Notes: generated by a model from the letters alone, not told the origin. A DNA stretch of 64,000 bases from Serinibacter arcticus (GCF_004786095.1 NZ_RHPJ01000005.1:62001-126000), one strand, 5' to 3'. Positions 23,373-32,438 are shown, numbered from the stretch's first letter. A program made the numbers and translations.

Positions 23373-24965
23373 GTGCGTCCTGACCACCCCCGCCCCACCC
23401 GCTCCCACCGGCTCCGCCGTCGCCTCACCGCGACCCTCGTCCCCCTCGGAGCGATCGGCCTGCTCCTGGGCGCCGGGGCTCCGGCGTCGGCCGCGACCGC
23501 GGGGTGGGCGCAGTGGGGTCCGCTGACGGGTGACGGCGGCGCCTACGCGAGCACGGTGCAGCTGCCGGCGGCAGGCTTCCCGGCGGCCACCATGACCTCG
23601 ACGTCGCGTTCCGACGCGCAGCTCCCGTCGGGCGCGACCACCTTCCTGCGGCCGGCGACGCCCCCGGGAGCCGTCTACGGCACGAGCCGGGGCAGCAGGT
23701 ACGTGACGCTGCGCCCCGTCCAGGACAACCCCAGCGTCCCGTCCGTGACCACGTACACCTTCGCAGCGCCCACCCCGCAGGCGGGCTGGACGTTCGTGCT
23801 CGGCGACATCGACGCCGATCAGGTCACGGTGAGCGCCACGACGCCCGACGGCGCAGCGGTGGCCCCCGAGGTCGTCGACCGGTGGTTCCAGGGGGCGTTC
23901 AACTCCACGCCGTCGGGGACGGACGTGCCGACGTGGGACGCGGCGACCGCGACCCTGACCGGCAACGCGCTCGCGCAGGACACCGCGGGCGCGAGCGGCT
24001 GGTTCGAACCCGACGTCTCCCTCGCGACCCTGTCTTTCACCTTCGCGGCGCGATCGGGCTTCCCGGTCTACCAGACCTGGTTCGCGAGCCGCGCGCAGGA
24101 GGTCGGCGGCACCCTCACCGACGTCTCGGCCGACGGCACCTGCGGGGTCGACGGAGCCGCGCTGACCCTCTCCTCGCCCGCGGGGCAGGTCGCCACGGCC
24201 ACGGCCGCCGCCGACGGCACGTACTCCTTCGGCGACGTCGCGATGCGCAGCGACTGGGCGATCACGGTGACGCCGCCCGCCGGGTGCGCCGTGGTCGGCG
24301 ACGCGGCGATCGCCGTCGACAGCACGGGCGACGAGGGGGACGACGCCTCGCGGGGCGACGCGTCCCTGGACGCCGTCGCGGTCGCGGAGGTCGCGGTGGG
24401 CGGTTCGGTGGTCGACGGCGACGGCGCCCCGCTGCCGTCCGTGGACGTCACCGTCACCCGTCCCGACGGCAGCACCGCCATCGATGAGACCGATGCCGAC
24501 GGCGCGTGGGTCGTGCCCGAGAACCCGGTCGGCGAGGGCTACGCGGTCGAGGTCGAGTTGCCGCAGGGCTACACGCCCGGGCCCGACGGAGCCGTGCGCG
24601 AGGGGCTGACCCTCACCGAGGCGGGGCTGCCGCCGCTGGACTTCGTGCTGATCGCCGACGCCGTGCCGGAGCCGACCGACCCCCCGGCGCCTCCGACCGA
24701 TCCGCCGACGCCCACCGATCCGCCGAGCCCGACCGATCCGCCCACGTCGCCCCCGCCGACGGCGGGCCCGGCCCCGAGCGATCCGCCGACGGCGTCGGCG
24801 TCGCCGACACCCCCGCCGTCACGGTCCGGTGGCACGGGTGGCCGCCTGCCCGCCACGGGCGCCGACGGCGACGCCCTGCCCTGGGCCGCCGGGCTGGTTG
24901 CGGCGGGCTCGGCCCTGCTGACCGTCGCGACGCTCCGGCGCCACCGCGACGCCCGCCGCAGCTAG
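23373..24965 (+). CDS. LPXTG cell-wall-anchored surface protein with Cna-B-like repeats
   Basis: A 530-residue secreted surface protein. The N-terminus is a signal peptide (basic RLRRRLTATLV, hydrophobic core, ending ASA-AT). A beta-rich head of about 210 residues follows. From about residue 245 come two carboxypeptidase-regulatory/SdrD-B-like domains (GTCGVDGAALTLSS..., then GSVVDGDGAPLPSVDVTV). Next is a Pro-rich stalk with repeated TDPP units, then the sortase motif LPATG, a hydrophobic segment and a basic end (RRHRDARRS). Sortase would link it to peptidoglycan. The GTG at 23373 is the only start giving the full signal peptide. Ligand unknown. It stands alone, and no sortase gene is nearby. 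Confidence 0.85.
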   Translation: MRPDHPRPTRSHRLRRRLTATLVPLGAIGLLLGAGAPASAATAGWAQWGPLTGDGGAYASTVQLPAAGFPAATMTSTSRSDAQLPSGATTFLRPATPPGAVYGTSRGSRYVTLRPVQDNPSVPSVTTYTFAAPTPQAGWTFVLGDIDADQVTVSATTPDGAAVAPEVVDRWFQGAFNSTPSGTDVPTWDAATATLTGNALAQDTAGASGWFEPDVSLATLSFTFAARSGFPVYQTWFASRAQEVGGTLTDVSADGTCGVDGAALTLSSPAGQVATATAAADGTYSFGDVAMRSDWAITVTPPAGCAVVGDAAIAVDSTGDEGDDASRGDASLDAVAVAEVAVGGSVVDGDGAPLPSVDVTVTRPDGSTAIDETDADGAWVVPENPVGEGYAVEVELPQGYTPGPDGAVREGLTLTEAGLPPLDFVLIADAVPEPTDPPAPPTDPPTPTDPPSPTDPPTSPPPTAGPAPSDPPTASASPTPPPSRSGGTGGRLPATGADGDALPWAAGLVAAGSALLTVATLRRHRDARRS

Positions 24966-24983
24966 CCGCTCGCCTCCGTGAGG

Positions 24984-25002
24984 GCGGGCCGAGCCGGCCC
25001 GC
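24984..25002. terminator. Stem-loop between convergent genes
   Basis: GCGGGCC (24984-24990) pairs with GGCCCGC (24996-25002) around a 5-base loop, in the 40-bp gap between the surface-protein and GH35 stops. It could serve both strands. There is no T-run. Confidence 0.45.
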
Positions 25003-25005
25003 GCC

Positions 25006-26784
25006 TCAGAACTCGGTGTGCCCCAGCCGCGGCTCGGCCACGAACCGCACCCGCTCGTCCGGCGCCCCGAGGAGCTCCAGCACCACGATCCGGTCCCCGT
25101 CGCCCGTGACGATCTGACCCGGCACGTACATGGTCGCCGTCGGACCCTTGGACCAGTACCGGCCGAGGTTGACGCCGTTGACCCACACCACGCCCTTGCC
25201 CCAGCCGGACACGTCGAGGAAGAGGTCGCGACCCGCGGGCAGGTCGACGGTCCACGACGCGAACGCCGGGCCGGCGATGCCCTGCGCGAGCGGTGGGGCG
25301 CCCTGGAAGGTGCGATCCGCCGTCGCCACGGCGTCGACGTCCAGGCCCACGGCCTCCCAGCCCAGCAGCTTCTCACCGCCGAGCGTCGCGGGGCCGATGA
25401 GGCCCTTGGCCTCACCGATCCGCACGCCGTAGTTCACGCGACCCTGGTCCTCGACCAGCAGCTCGAGCACGGCCTCGCGACCGCCGGTGGCGGGCAGCGT
25501 GAGGCTGCGCGCGCGCTCGGAGCGGTCGATGATGCCGACCGCGACACCGTCGAGGAAGACCTGCGCACGGTCGCGCACCTCGTCGAACACGAGCACCGAG
25601 GCCACCTCGAGCGCCACGGTCGTGCGGTAGCGCACGTAGCCCGACGGCACGGCGAGGTCCTCGTGCGACGGGACGTCCTCCCACGTGCGGTCGGCGACGA
25701 CGCCGAGGCGGGCGACGGCGTCATCCAGCGACACCGTGACCCCACCCCGGTCCACGGTCACCTCGGGCGCGGGCACGCGGTGTGCAGCGGTCTCGCTCGG
25801 CACCGGCGCGTAGCGCGCGACGACCTCGCGGAACGCGTCGTACTTCGCCGTCGCCGTGCCGTCCTCGGCGAGCGGGGCGTCGTAGTCGTAGGACGTGACC
25901 AGCGGCTGGTAGACGCCCTTGTCGTTGGCCCCGTTGGTGAAGCCCATGTTGGTGCCGCCGTGGAACATGTACAGGTTCACGGAGCCGCCGGCCGCGAGCA
26001 GCGCGTCCAGGTCCGAGGCCGACGCCGCGGCGTCGGTGACGTGGTGGTGCGCGCCCCAGTGGTCGAACCAGCCGTTCCAGAACTCCATGCACATGAGCGG
26101 GCCGCTCGGCTGCGCGTCGCGCAGGATCTGCAGGCGCTCGGCGGTGCGGGAGCCGAAGGTCACGGTCCGGTGCAGCTCGGGAAGGCCGCCGCGGGCCTGC
26201 ATCTCGGGGTCGGCCTGGTCGCACGTCAGCAGGGGGACGTCGATCCCGGCGTCGCGGTTCACGCGCACCAGCTCGCGCAGGTAGTCCTTGTCGTCCCCGT
26301 ACGCGCCGTACTCGTTCTCGATCTGGACCGCGATGACGGGTCCCCCGCGCGTGATCTGCCGCTCGGCCACGATCGGGAGCACCTGCTGCAGGTACTCCGT
26401 GACGGCCGCCATGTACTGCGGCTCGTTGCGCCGCACACCGACCCCCGGCATGCGGAAGAGCCAGGCGGGGAAGCCGCCGTTGTCCCACTCCGCGCAGATG
26501 TAGGGGCCCGGGCGCACGATCGCGTGCATGCCCTCCGCCTCGACCAGGTCGAGGAACCGGCCGAGGTCGCGCTGCCCGGTGGTGTCGAACACGCCTCGCT
26601 CGGGGGCGTGCACGTTCCAGGCGACGTACGTCTCGATCGTGTTCAGTCCGAGAAGACGCGCCTTGTGGATGCGGTCGGCCCAGGCGTCCGGGTGCACGCG
26701 GAAGTAGTGGAGGGCGCCGGACAGGATCCGGTGCGGCTCGCCGTCGAGCAGGAAGTCCTGCTCGCCGATGGCGAAGGTGGGCAT
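25006..26784 (-). CDS. GH35 beta-galactosidase
   Basis: A 592-residue family 35 glycoside hydrolase, cleaving terminal beta-galactosyl residues. The N-terminal GALHYFRVHPDAWADR and GPYICAEWDNGGFPAWL are diagnostic. The acid/base Glu is in VQIENEYGAYG and the nucleophile Glu in MCMEFWNGWFDHWG. Beta-sandwich domains follow from about residue 330, ending in VWVNGVNLGRYW. No signal peptide is present, so it acts on imported oligosaccharides. It is the last gene behind the CUT1 importer, 142 bp after the binding-protein gene, with a strong hairpin between them. GAGG stands 9 bases before the ATG. Confidence 0.93.
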   Translation of the reverse strand: MPTFAIGEQDFLLDGEPHRILSGALHYFRVHPDAWADRIHKARLLGLNTIETYVAWNVHAPERGVFDTTGQRDLGRFLDLVEAEGMHAIVRPGPYICAEWDNGGFPAWLFRMPGVGVRRNEPQYMAAVTEYLQQVLPIVAERQITRGGPVIAVQIENEYGAYGDDKDYLRELVRVNRDAGIDVPLLTCDQADPEMQARGGLPELHRTVTFGSRTAERLQILRDAQPSGPLMCMEFWNGWFDHWGAHHHVTDAAASASDLDALLAAGGSVNLYMFHGGTNMGFTNGANDKGVYQPLVTSYDYDAPLAEDGTATAKYDAFREVVARYAPVPSETAAHRVPAPEVTVDRGGVTVSLDDAVARLGVVADRTWEDVPSHEDLAVPSGYVRYRTTVALEVASVLVFDEVRDRAQVFLDGVAVGIIDRSERARSLTLPATGGREAVLELLVEDQGRVNYGVRIGEAKGLIGPATLGGEKLLGWEAVGLDVDAVATADRTFQGAPPLAQGIAGPAFASWTVDLPAGRDLFLDVSGWGKGVVWVNGVNLGRYWSKGPTATMYVPGQIVTGDGDRIVVLELLGAPDERVRFVAEPRLGHTEF

Positions 26785-26827
26785 GTGGGTGAACCTCGCG
26801 GGATGTCGTGGGCGATGCGGTAAGACG

Positions 26828-26868
26828 AACGGGTGGTGGCGGCGCTCGGTGCGTCGCCACCACCCGTT
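26828..26868 (-). terminator. 14-bp perfect hairpin between the binding protein and GH35 genes
   Basis: AACGGGTGGTGGCG (26828-26841) pairs perfectly with CGCCACCACCCGTT (26855-26868) around a 13-base loop, 58 bases past the binding-protein stop. No T-run follows, so partial termination or protection of the upstream mRNA end is plausible. Either would give more binding protein than enzyme. Confidence 0.65.
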
Positions 26869-26926
26869 GTTCAGGAGTGCAGTCGTGCTGTCGTGCTGTG
26901 GTTCAGACGTGCTGCTCGGTCGAGGA

Positions 26927-28267
26927 TCAGTCGACCGTGAAGCCCTGCTCGTTGCCGTACGCGATGGTCGCGTCCTGCCACGAGGCGATGCCGTCGCTCA
27001 GCGAGGCGCCGGAGACGTAGGCAGAACCGACGTTGTCGTTGAAGATCGAGTTGGCGTAGACCTGGTAGGGCAGGTACTGCCAGCCCGGTGCGACGGCCTT
27101 GGCCGACTCGGCGAGAACCTCGTTGAGCTTCTGGTTGCCGAAGTACGGGAACTCCTTGCCCAGGAACTCCTCGGACTCGAGCTCGGCGACGGTGGCCGGG
27201 AAGGCGCCGCCGTCGACACGGATCTGGACACCCTCGTCGACCGAGGCGAACTCGAGGAACGCGTACGCGAGGTCGGCGTTCTGCGACGCCGACGTCACGG
27301 ACAGGGCCGAGCCACCGTTCTCGGAGGTCACCAGGTCGGCGCCCGCCTCCCACTGCGGCATGGGCGCGACGCGCCAGTCACCCTCGGCCGCCGGAGCGCC
27401 GTTCTCGAGGTTGGTGGGCATCCAGGCACCGATGGTCAGGGTGGCGATGGTGCCGTTGCCGAGACCCTGGTTCCAGTCGTCGGACCAGGAGGTGACCGGG
27501 GCGAGGAGCTCCTCGTCGATCATCGTCTGCCACAGGTCGGTGAACTGCGCGACCTCGGGGGTGTCGAAGTCGACGGTGACGTTGGTGCCGTCGACCTCGT
27601 ACGGGTGGCCGCCGGCCTGCCAGATCATCGACGTCGTGAAGCCGGCGTCACCCGTGTCGTTCGTGATGTAGAGGTTCGGGTCGGCCGCGTGGAGCGCGCG
27701 GGCGGCCTCGAGGTACTCGTCCCACGTGGTGGGGATCTCGACGCCGTGCTCGGCGAAGACGGCCTCGTTGTAGAAGAGCGCCATGGGGCCCGAGTCGAGC
27801 GGGAGGCCGTAGACGCCGCCGTTGATCGCGACGGAGCTCCACGGGCCGGGGGTGAAGGAGTCCTCCAGGTCGGAGGCGCCCATCGAACCGATGTCGGCGA
27901 GCCCCTCGCCGATGGCGAACTGCGGGATCGCGAAGTACTCGATCTGCGCGAGGTCCGGCACGCCGGAGCCGGCCTGGATGGCGTTCTGCAGCGCGGTGTA
28001 CTGGTCGTTGCCCGTACCGGCGTTGACGATCTCGATGTCGACGCCGGGGTTGGCCTCCTCGAACGCCGTCGCGACGTCGGGGACCGTGGAGTCCCAGGCC
28101 CAGACCAGCAGGTCGCCCGAGAGGTCGCCCTCGGCGGCGGAGCCGCCGCCGGAACCGGAGCCCTCGTCGGCGCGGTCGGTCCCGCCGCAGGCGGTGAGCG
28201 TCAGGGCCAGGGCGGCCGCGACGGCGCTGCCGCGAAGGACGCGGCGACGGTTGGTGGTCATGCTCAT
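26927..28267 (-). CDS. Sugar-binding lipoprotein of a CUT1 ABC importer
   Basis: A 446-residue extracellular solute-binding protein (family 1). The N-terminus has a lipoprotein signal with lipobox LTAC followed by a Gly/Ser linker. The mature part shows GDLLVWAWDSTVPDVATAFEEANPGVDIEIV, SGVPDLAQIEY and YGLPLDSGPMALFYN, typical of oligosaccharide binders. Starts at 28267 (MSM) and 28261 are both possible. GTGAG upstream favours the first. It is third after two permeases, 101 bp from the second. Its GH35 neighbour suggests beta-galactosides as cargo. Confidence 0.9.
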   Translation of the reverse strand: MSMTTNRRRVLRGSAVAAALALTLTACGGTDRADEGSGSGGGSAAEGDLSGDLLVWAWDSTVPDVATAFEEANPGVDIEIVNAGTGNDQYTALQNAIQAGSGVPDLAQIEYFAIPQFAIGEGLADIGSMGASDLEDSFTPGPWSSVAINGGVYGLPLDSGPMALFYNEAVFAEHGVEIPTTWDEYLEAARALHAADPNLYITNDTGDAGFTTSMIWQAGGHPYEVDGTNVTVDFDTPEVAQFTDLWQTMIDEELLAPVTSWSDDWNQGLGNGTIATLTIGAWMPTNLENGAPAAEGDWRVAPMPQWEAGADLVTSENGGSALSVTSASQNADLAYAFLEFASVDEGVQIRVDGGAFPATVAELESEEFLGKEFPYFGNQKLNEVLAESAKAVAPGWQYLPYQVYANSIFNDNVGSAYVSGASLSDGIASWQDATIAYGNEQGFTVD

Positions 28268-28368
28268 TTCTTGTCTCACTTCGTTGTTGGAAACAGGGCG
28301 AGGGGTGCGAGTGCGGGGGTCGAACGGGGGCGACGCGGGTTGGTGGTGCTGCCGGCGCCGCGGGTGTG

Positions 28369-29313
28369 TCACTCCTTGACGGAGCCGGCGGTGAGGCCCG
28401 ACTGCCAGTAGCGCTGCAGGAGGAGGAAGGCAGCGATGAGGGGGACGATCGTGAGGAGGGATCCGGTGATGACGAGGTCGAAGATCGCTTGGCCGCCGAC
28501 GGTGGAGGCCTGGGCGTTCCAGGCGTTGAGCCCGATCGTCAGGGGGTACCACTGGGGGTCCTTCAGCATGATCAGCGGGAGGAAGTAGTTGTTCCAGGTC
28601 GCCACGGTGGTGAAGAGCAGGACGGTCACGGTTCCGGGGGCCAGGAGCGGCAGGGCGACCTGGGCGAAGGTGCGGGCCTCGGAGGCGCCGTCCATGCGGG
28701 CGGCCTCCATGAGCTCGGTCGGGACGGCCTGGGTGGCGAAGGTCCACATCAGGTAGAGCCCGAACGGGGAGATCAGCGAGGGGATGATGACTGACCAGGG
28801 GGTGTTGGTCAGTCCCATCTGGGAGAACATCAGGAACTGCGGCACCGCCAGGGCCGTGCCCGGGACCGCCACGGCGCCGATCACGACGGCGAAGATCGCG
28901 CGCTTGCCGGGGAAGGTGAACTTCGCCAGGCCGTAGCCGCCCAGGATCGCCAGCAGCGTCGCGCCACCCGCGCCCAGGACCACGTACATCAGCGTGTTCG
29001 CCAGCCACCGCAGGAAGATCCCGTCGTCGTAGGCCAGCGTGTTGGCGATGTTCTCGAACAGCGCGAAGGACTCCCCGAAGGAGAACCCGAACGTGGACAG
29101 CAGGTCGGGCTGGGTCTTGGTGGAGGAGATCAGCAGCCACGCCAGCGGGACCAGCGCGTACAGCAGCACGATCGCGGTCAGGACCGTCAGCAACCAGTTG
29201 CGGCGCGGCTTGTCCACCGAGTGGGTCTTGCGGGAGCGCAGCCGGGGGGAGGCCGAACGGGGCTTGCCGGTCGTGGCGGCCGGCGTGGCAGCGGTGGGGG
29301 TGGTGGTGGTCAT
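28369..29313 (-). CDS. ABC sugar permease, MalG type
   Basis: A 314-residue inner-membrane permease with six membrane segments after a Thr/Ala-rich N-terminus. The ATPase-contact EAA loop is EAARMDGASEARTFAQVALP. The C-terminal LLLQRYWQSGLTAGSVKE is the usual end of MalG-like proteins. Its ATG overlaps the stop of the preceding permease (TGATG). It works with the binding protein at 26927 and the permease at 29313. Confidence 0.92.
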   Translation of the reverse strand: MTTTTPTAATPAATTGKPRSASPRLRSRKTHSVDKPRRNWLLTVLTAIVLLYALVPLAWLLISSTKTQPDLLSTFGFSFGESFALFENIANTLAYDDGIFLRWLANTLMYVVLGAGGATLLAILGGYGLAKFTFPGKRAIFAVVIGAVAVPGTALAVPQFLMFSQMGLTNTPWSVIIPSLISPFGLYLMWTFATQAVPTELMEAARMDGASEARTFAQVALPLLAPGTVTVLLFTTVATWNNYFLPLIMLKDPQWYPLTIGLNAWNAQASTVGGQAIFDLVITGSLLTIVPLIAAFLLLQRYWQSGLTAGSVKE

Positions 29314-30266
29314 CAGGCGTCCTTCCGCATGCCGCGCAGCTGGACGACGTAGGCGATGACCATCGTGAAGACACCCATGATGATCGCCACGGCCGCGGCG
29401 TAGTTGTACTGCTGACCCGAGAAGGACAGGTTGTAGGTGTACAGGTTCGGGGTGAAGTACGTCGTGATCGAGTTCGGCGCGAGCTTCTGCAGGATGCTGG
29501 GCTCGTTGAACAGCTGGAAGGACCCGATGATCGAGAAGATCATCGCCACCGCGATCGAGCCACGGATCGCGGGCATCTTGATGTGCCGGATCACGTGGTG
29601 CTGCTTGGCCCCGTCCAGCTCCGCGGCCTCGTACAGCGAGACCGGGATCGTGCGCAGGCTGGAGTAGAAGATCAGCATGTTGTAGCCCACGAACGACCAC
29701 GTCACGATGTTCCCGATCGCCAGCAGGATCCACTGCGGCCCCAGCGGGTTGGGGATCGACCAGCCGAAGAACTCGTTGATGTAGCCCACCAGACCGAACC
29801 GCGGCCCGTACATGAAGCCCCACATCAGCGCCGCGACCACGGCCGGGACCGCGTACGGCATGAACACGCTGATGCGGAAGAAGTCCTTCCCGTACAACCG
29901 GCCGGAGTCGATCGCCAGCGCCACCAGCATCGCGATCCCCAGCATGATCGGGACCTGGACCACCAGGAACAGGCTCACCCGACCCACACCGTCCCAGAAC
30001 TGCGGGTCCTGGAACGCGCGGATGTAGTTGTCCAGCCCCACGAACTGCGTCCCACCCACCAGCTGCGTGCGGAACACGCTGATGTACAGCGAGTACGCGA
30101 TCGGCGCGATGAACACCAACGCGAACACCAGCATGAACGGACCCACGAACCCCCACCCACGCCACGAACGCGGCGCACGGTTCTTGCCGGCGCGGTCCCC
30201 GCGCCGGGGGTTCGTGGTCTCGGTGGTCTGTCCCGCAGGACTGACCGGCACGACGGCCTGGGTCAC
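29313..30266 (-). CDS. ABC sugar permease, MalF type
   Basis: A 317-residue permease, first gene of the importer operon. Six membrane segments start at about residue 39. The EAA loop is EAAELDGAKQHHVIRHIKMP. The basic N-terminus (RRGDRAGKNRAPRSWRG) is cytoplasmic. A palindromic operator lies 23 bases before the ATG, and a LacI gene is divergent. No ATPase gene is in the operon, so a general MsiK-like ATPase must be supplied from elsewhere. Confidence 0.92.
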   Translation of the reverse strand: MTQAVVPVSPAGQTTETTNPRRGDRAGKNRAPRSWRGWGFVGPFMLVFALVFIAPIAYSLYISVFRTQLVGGTQFVGLDNYIRAFQDPQFWDGVGRVSLFLVVQVPIMLGIAMLVALAIDSGRLYGKDFFRISVFMPYAVPAVVAALMWGFMYGPRFGLVGYINEFFGWSIPNPLGPQWILLAIGNIVTWSFVGYNMLIFYSSLRTIPVSLYEAAELDGAKQHHVIRHIKMPAIRGSIAVAMIFSIIGSFQLFNEPSILQKLAPNSITTYFTPNLYTYNLSFSGQQYNYAAAVAIIMGVFTMVIAYVVQLRGMRKDA

Positions 30267-30289
30267 GGCCCGACTCCCTTGTTGGTCCA

Positions 30290-30307
30290 GATGATGACGT
30301 CAACATC
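30290..30307. promoter_or_regulatory. Probable LacI operator before the first importer operon
   Basis: GATGATGACGTCAACATC is palindromic at 16 of 18 positions with a central CG in TGACGTCA. It lies 24 bases before the MalF-type permease start and 144 bp before the divergent -10 box of the LacI gene, which probably encodes its ligand-responsive repressor. Confidence 0.6.
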
Positions 30308-30450
30308 ACCTCAGGAACCCGACTATGGCACTCCGCGACGACGCGGTCAAACGATCGGTGGTCACGGTTCGGTGACGCTTTCGTCAGCCCGGCGTTCATC
30401 CGGAGCCGCACCGTGTCGCGCTTCGACCCCGGCCGACCCTCGGGCGTTGC

Positions 30451-30456
30451 TAGAGT
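30451..30456 (+). promoter_or_regulatory. -10 box (leaderless) of the LacI gene at 30464
   Basis: TAGAGT fits TANNNT and ends 7 bases before the ATG, with no ribosome site between, predicting a leaderless transcript. Confidence 0.5.
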
Positions 30457-30463
30457 GCGGGCC

Positions 30464-31504
30464 ATGTCGAACGCCCATGCAGGCACGTCAGCGAGGACGC
30501 GCCCCGGTCCGTCGATTGGTGACGTCGCCAGGCTCGCCGGCCTCTCGCAGCAGACCGTCTCCCGCGTGGCGAACGGTGCCGACAACGTCCGCCCGGCCAC
30601 GCGTGATCGGGTGCTCGCGGCCATGGACCAGCTCGGCTACTCGCCCAACCACGCCGCCCGGGCGCTGCGCTCCGGATCCTTCCAGACGATCGGCGTCATC
30701 GCGCACCGACTCTCGCGCACGGGTGAGGCGCGCACCGTCGAGGCGGTGGTCGAGGCGGCTCGCGCCGAGGGCTACACGGTCAGCCTCATCGACGTCGAGA
30801 CGCCGTCGCAGACCGACATGACGGCCGCCGCGGTCCGGCTGTCGCACCAGGCCATCGACGGCCTCATCATCATCCGCGCCGAGGACGCCACCCCCAGCAC
30901 GCTGGCGCTCCCGCCGAGGATGCCGGTCGTCGTGTCGGACTCGCGCTTCATCGGTCACCTCCCCGCCGTCGGCGCCGACCAGGCGGCGGGCACGACGACG
31001 GCGGTCCAGCACCTGCTCGACCTCGGCCACCGCACGGTGCACCACGTGCGGGGCCCGCTCGACTCCGGTCCGGCCCAGATGCGCGCCGATGCGTGGGCCG
31101 CACGACTCCGCTCCGCCGGCCGCGTCGTCACGGAGCCGATCGTCGGCGACTGGACCGCCGAGTCGGGCTTCGCCGCCGGGCGGCGGCTGGCCGAGCTCGA
31201 CGACGTCACGGCGGTGCTGTGCGCCAACGACGAGATGGCGGCGGGCGTGATGCTGGCGCTGCACGACGCCGGACGGCGCATCCCGCAGGACGTCTCCGTC
31301 ATCGGCTACGACGACCTGCCCCTCAGCGCGTTCCTGCTCCCACCGCTGACCTCCGTCAACCTGAACTTCTCGACGATCGGCCACGAGCTCGTCAAGGCCC
31401 TGCTCACGCAGCTGCGCGACGGCGTGGGCCTGTCCGGCCACCACGTCCTCGTGCCGACCCAGCTCGTCGTCCGCTCGAGCACCGCACCGCCGCCCGCCGC
31501 GTGA
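30464..31504 (+). CDS. LacI-family regulator of the GH35/importer operon
   Basis: A 346-residue LacI/GalR repressor. The helix-turn-helix is SIGDVARLAGLSQQTVSRVA and the hinge helix YSPNHAARALRSG. The periplasmic-binding-like effector domain follows (TIGVIAHRL, GHRTVHHVRGP, ...VLCANDEMAAG, VIGYDDLPLSAFLLPPLT). It is divergent from the importer operon and its likely operator (30290-30307). The expected inducer is a galactoside. The start at 30464 is supported by the -10 box 7 bases upstream. Confidence 0.88.
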   Translation: MSNAHAGTSARTRPGPSIGDVARLAGLSQQTVSRVANGADNVRPATRDRVLAAMDQLGYSPNHAARALRSGSFQTIGVIAHRLSRTGEARTVEAVVEAARAEGYTVSLIDVETPSQTDMTAAAVRLSHQAIDGLIIIRAEDATPSTLALPPRMPVVVSDSRFIGHLPAVGADQAAGTTTAVQHLLDLGHRTVHHVRGPLDSGPAQMRADAWAARLRSAGRVVTEPIVGDWTAESGFAAGRRLAELDDVTAVLCANDEMAAGVMLALHDAGRRIPQDVSVIGYDDLPLSAFLLPPLTSVNLNFSTIGHELVKALLTQLRDGVGLSGHHVLVPTQLVVRSSTAPPPAA

Positions 31505-31530
31505 GCCGCCACCCGTCCTAGGTGATCCCG

Positions 31531-31560
31531 GGCGACCGTGCGAGGTTGGGGACGGTCGCC
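31531..31560 (+). terminator. Stem-loop after the LacI gene
   Basis: GGCGACCGT (31531-31539) pairs with ACGGTCGCC (31552-31560) around a 12-base loop, 26 bases after the LacI stop and before the next small gene. It has no T-run. Confidence 0.45.
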
Positions 31561-31610
31561 GGTCGCCCTCGCCGCGTCCTCGTCACCCCCACGGTTCGGA
31601 AGGACGTTCG

Positions 31611-31943
31611 ATGCTCGCCGTCCGGACCGTCGCGACCGCCCCGGCGTTCCTGGATCTGATCGGCTCGATGCTCCTGGTGTTCCTGTCGACCGTCCTGCTC
31701 CCCCGGGCCGTCACGGAATCGATCGGGACGGCCACCCGTCGCGTCCGAGTGTGGTGCGCGCTCGGCGTCGTCGTCCTCCTGCTCCTCGCTCTGGCGTCGC
31801 TGCTGCTGGGCATCCGGTGGAACATCGCGTCGCACTACTCCGACCCGTCCACGCTGCCGAGCGTGGTGCAGGGCGTCTCCTACGCCGGCGTCCTGGTCGT
31901 CGGGCTGCTCCTCGGCACGAGGCTGGCGCACCGCCGAGGCTGA
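31611..31943 (+). CDS. Small membrane protein of unknown function
   Basis: A 110-residue protein with three hydrophobic segments (about 14-32, 47-68 and 85-104). Its basic end (RLAHRRG) fits a cytoplasmic C-terminus. A GGAAGGA site lies 7 bases before the ATG at 31611. It converges on the small gene at 31950. No family recognised. Confidence 0.55.
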   Translation: MLAVRTVATAPAFLDLIGSMLLVFLSTVLLPRAVTESIGTATRRVRVWCALGVVVLLLLALASLLLGIRWNIASHYSDPSTLPSVVQGVSYAGVLVVGLLLGTRLAHRRG

Positions 31944-31949
31944 CGTCGC

Positions 31950-32186
31950 TCACGGCCCGCGCAGGTCCCGGGGGATGCGCTCGAGGAGCTCGTCGACGAC
32001 GTCCGCGGCCCGCGCGTGCGCCTCGATCAGCGACGTGATGCGCGGCGACGGCCGGGGTTCGGCGGCGCGCAGCTGGGCGACGTCGCCGTGGAGGCGCAGG
32101 GTGTGCTCGCGGAGCGCGGACCGCAGGACGGCCGCCTCCTCGCCGCTGAGGTCGATCATCAGGTGGTGGTGCTCCTGTGCCGTCAT
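31950..32186 (-). CDS. Small helical protein of unknown function
   Basis: A 78-residue protein, mostly predicted helix. The middle (EEAAVLRSALREHTLRLHGDV and SLIEAHARAADVVDELLERI) forms two amphipathic helices joined by a PRPSPRI turn, so a helical-hairpin dimer is plausible. GGAGG lies about 7 bases before the ATG. The 252 bp behind its start (32187-32438) hold only the GH operon terminator. Confidence 0.55.
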   Translation of the reverse strand: MTAQEHHHLMIDLSGEEAAVLRSALREHTLRLHGDVAQLRAAEPRPSPRITSLIEAHARAADVVDELLERIPRDLRGP

Positions 32187-32385
32187 GACCGCGCCTCCGT
32201 CGGACCTGTGGCGTGGCGATCCGGGCTCGCGGACGCCGTCGTGCCGCCGCTCGCGGCCCGCGGTGCTCCGATCTCGGCCGTCACGGCCTCGTTCCGTCAG
32301 TGTGGCACCGCACCCTCCCCAGCGATAGGGCGCCGGCTCCCCGGCAGCGCCGGCCGCGCCCCGGCCGCCGCCGCCGACGCAGGTC

Positions 32386-32434
32386 CTCGTGGGGAGGTTC
32401 GGCGTGCGCGGGGCACGCGGACCTTCCCCACGAG
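32386..32434 (-). terminator. Long stem-loop ending the GH42-GH31-GH43-GH95 operon
   Basis: A 22-bp stem (arms 32386-32407 and 32413-32434, 19 of 22 paired, outer 10 perfect, CTCGTGGGGA with TCCCCACGAG) around a 5-base loop begins 4 bases past the GH95 stop on the minus strand. Its position and length make it the clear operon terminator. Confidence 0.7.
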
Positions 32435-32438
32435 CGCG

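Noticed and set aside
25018-26823. 601-codon plus-strand frame across the GH35 gene
   Set aside because: GH35 catalytic motifs are intact on the minus strand. The plus frame is Arg/His/Val-rich shadow sequence.
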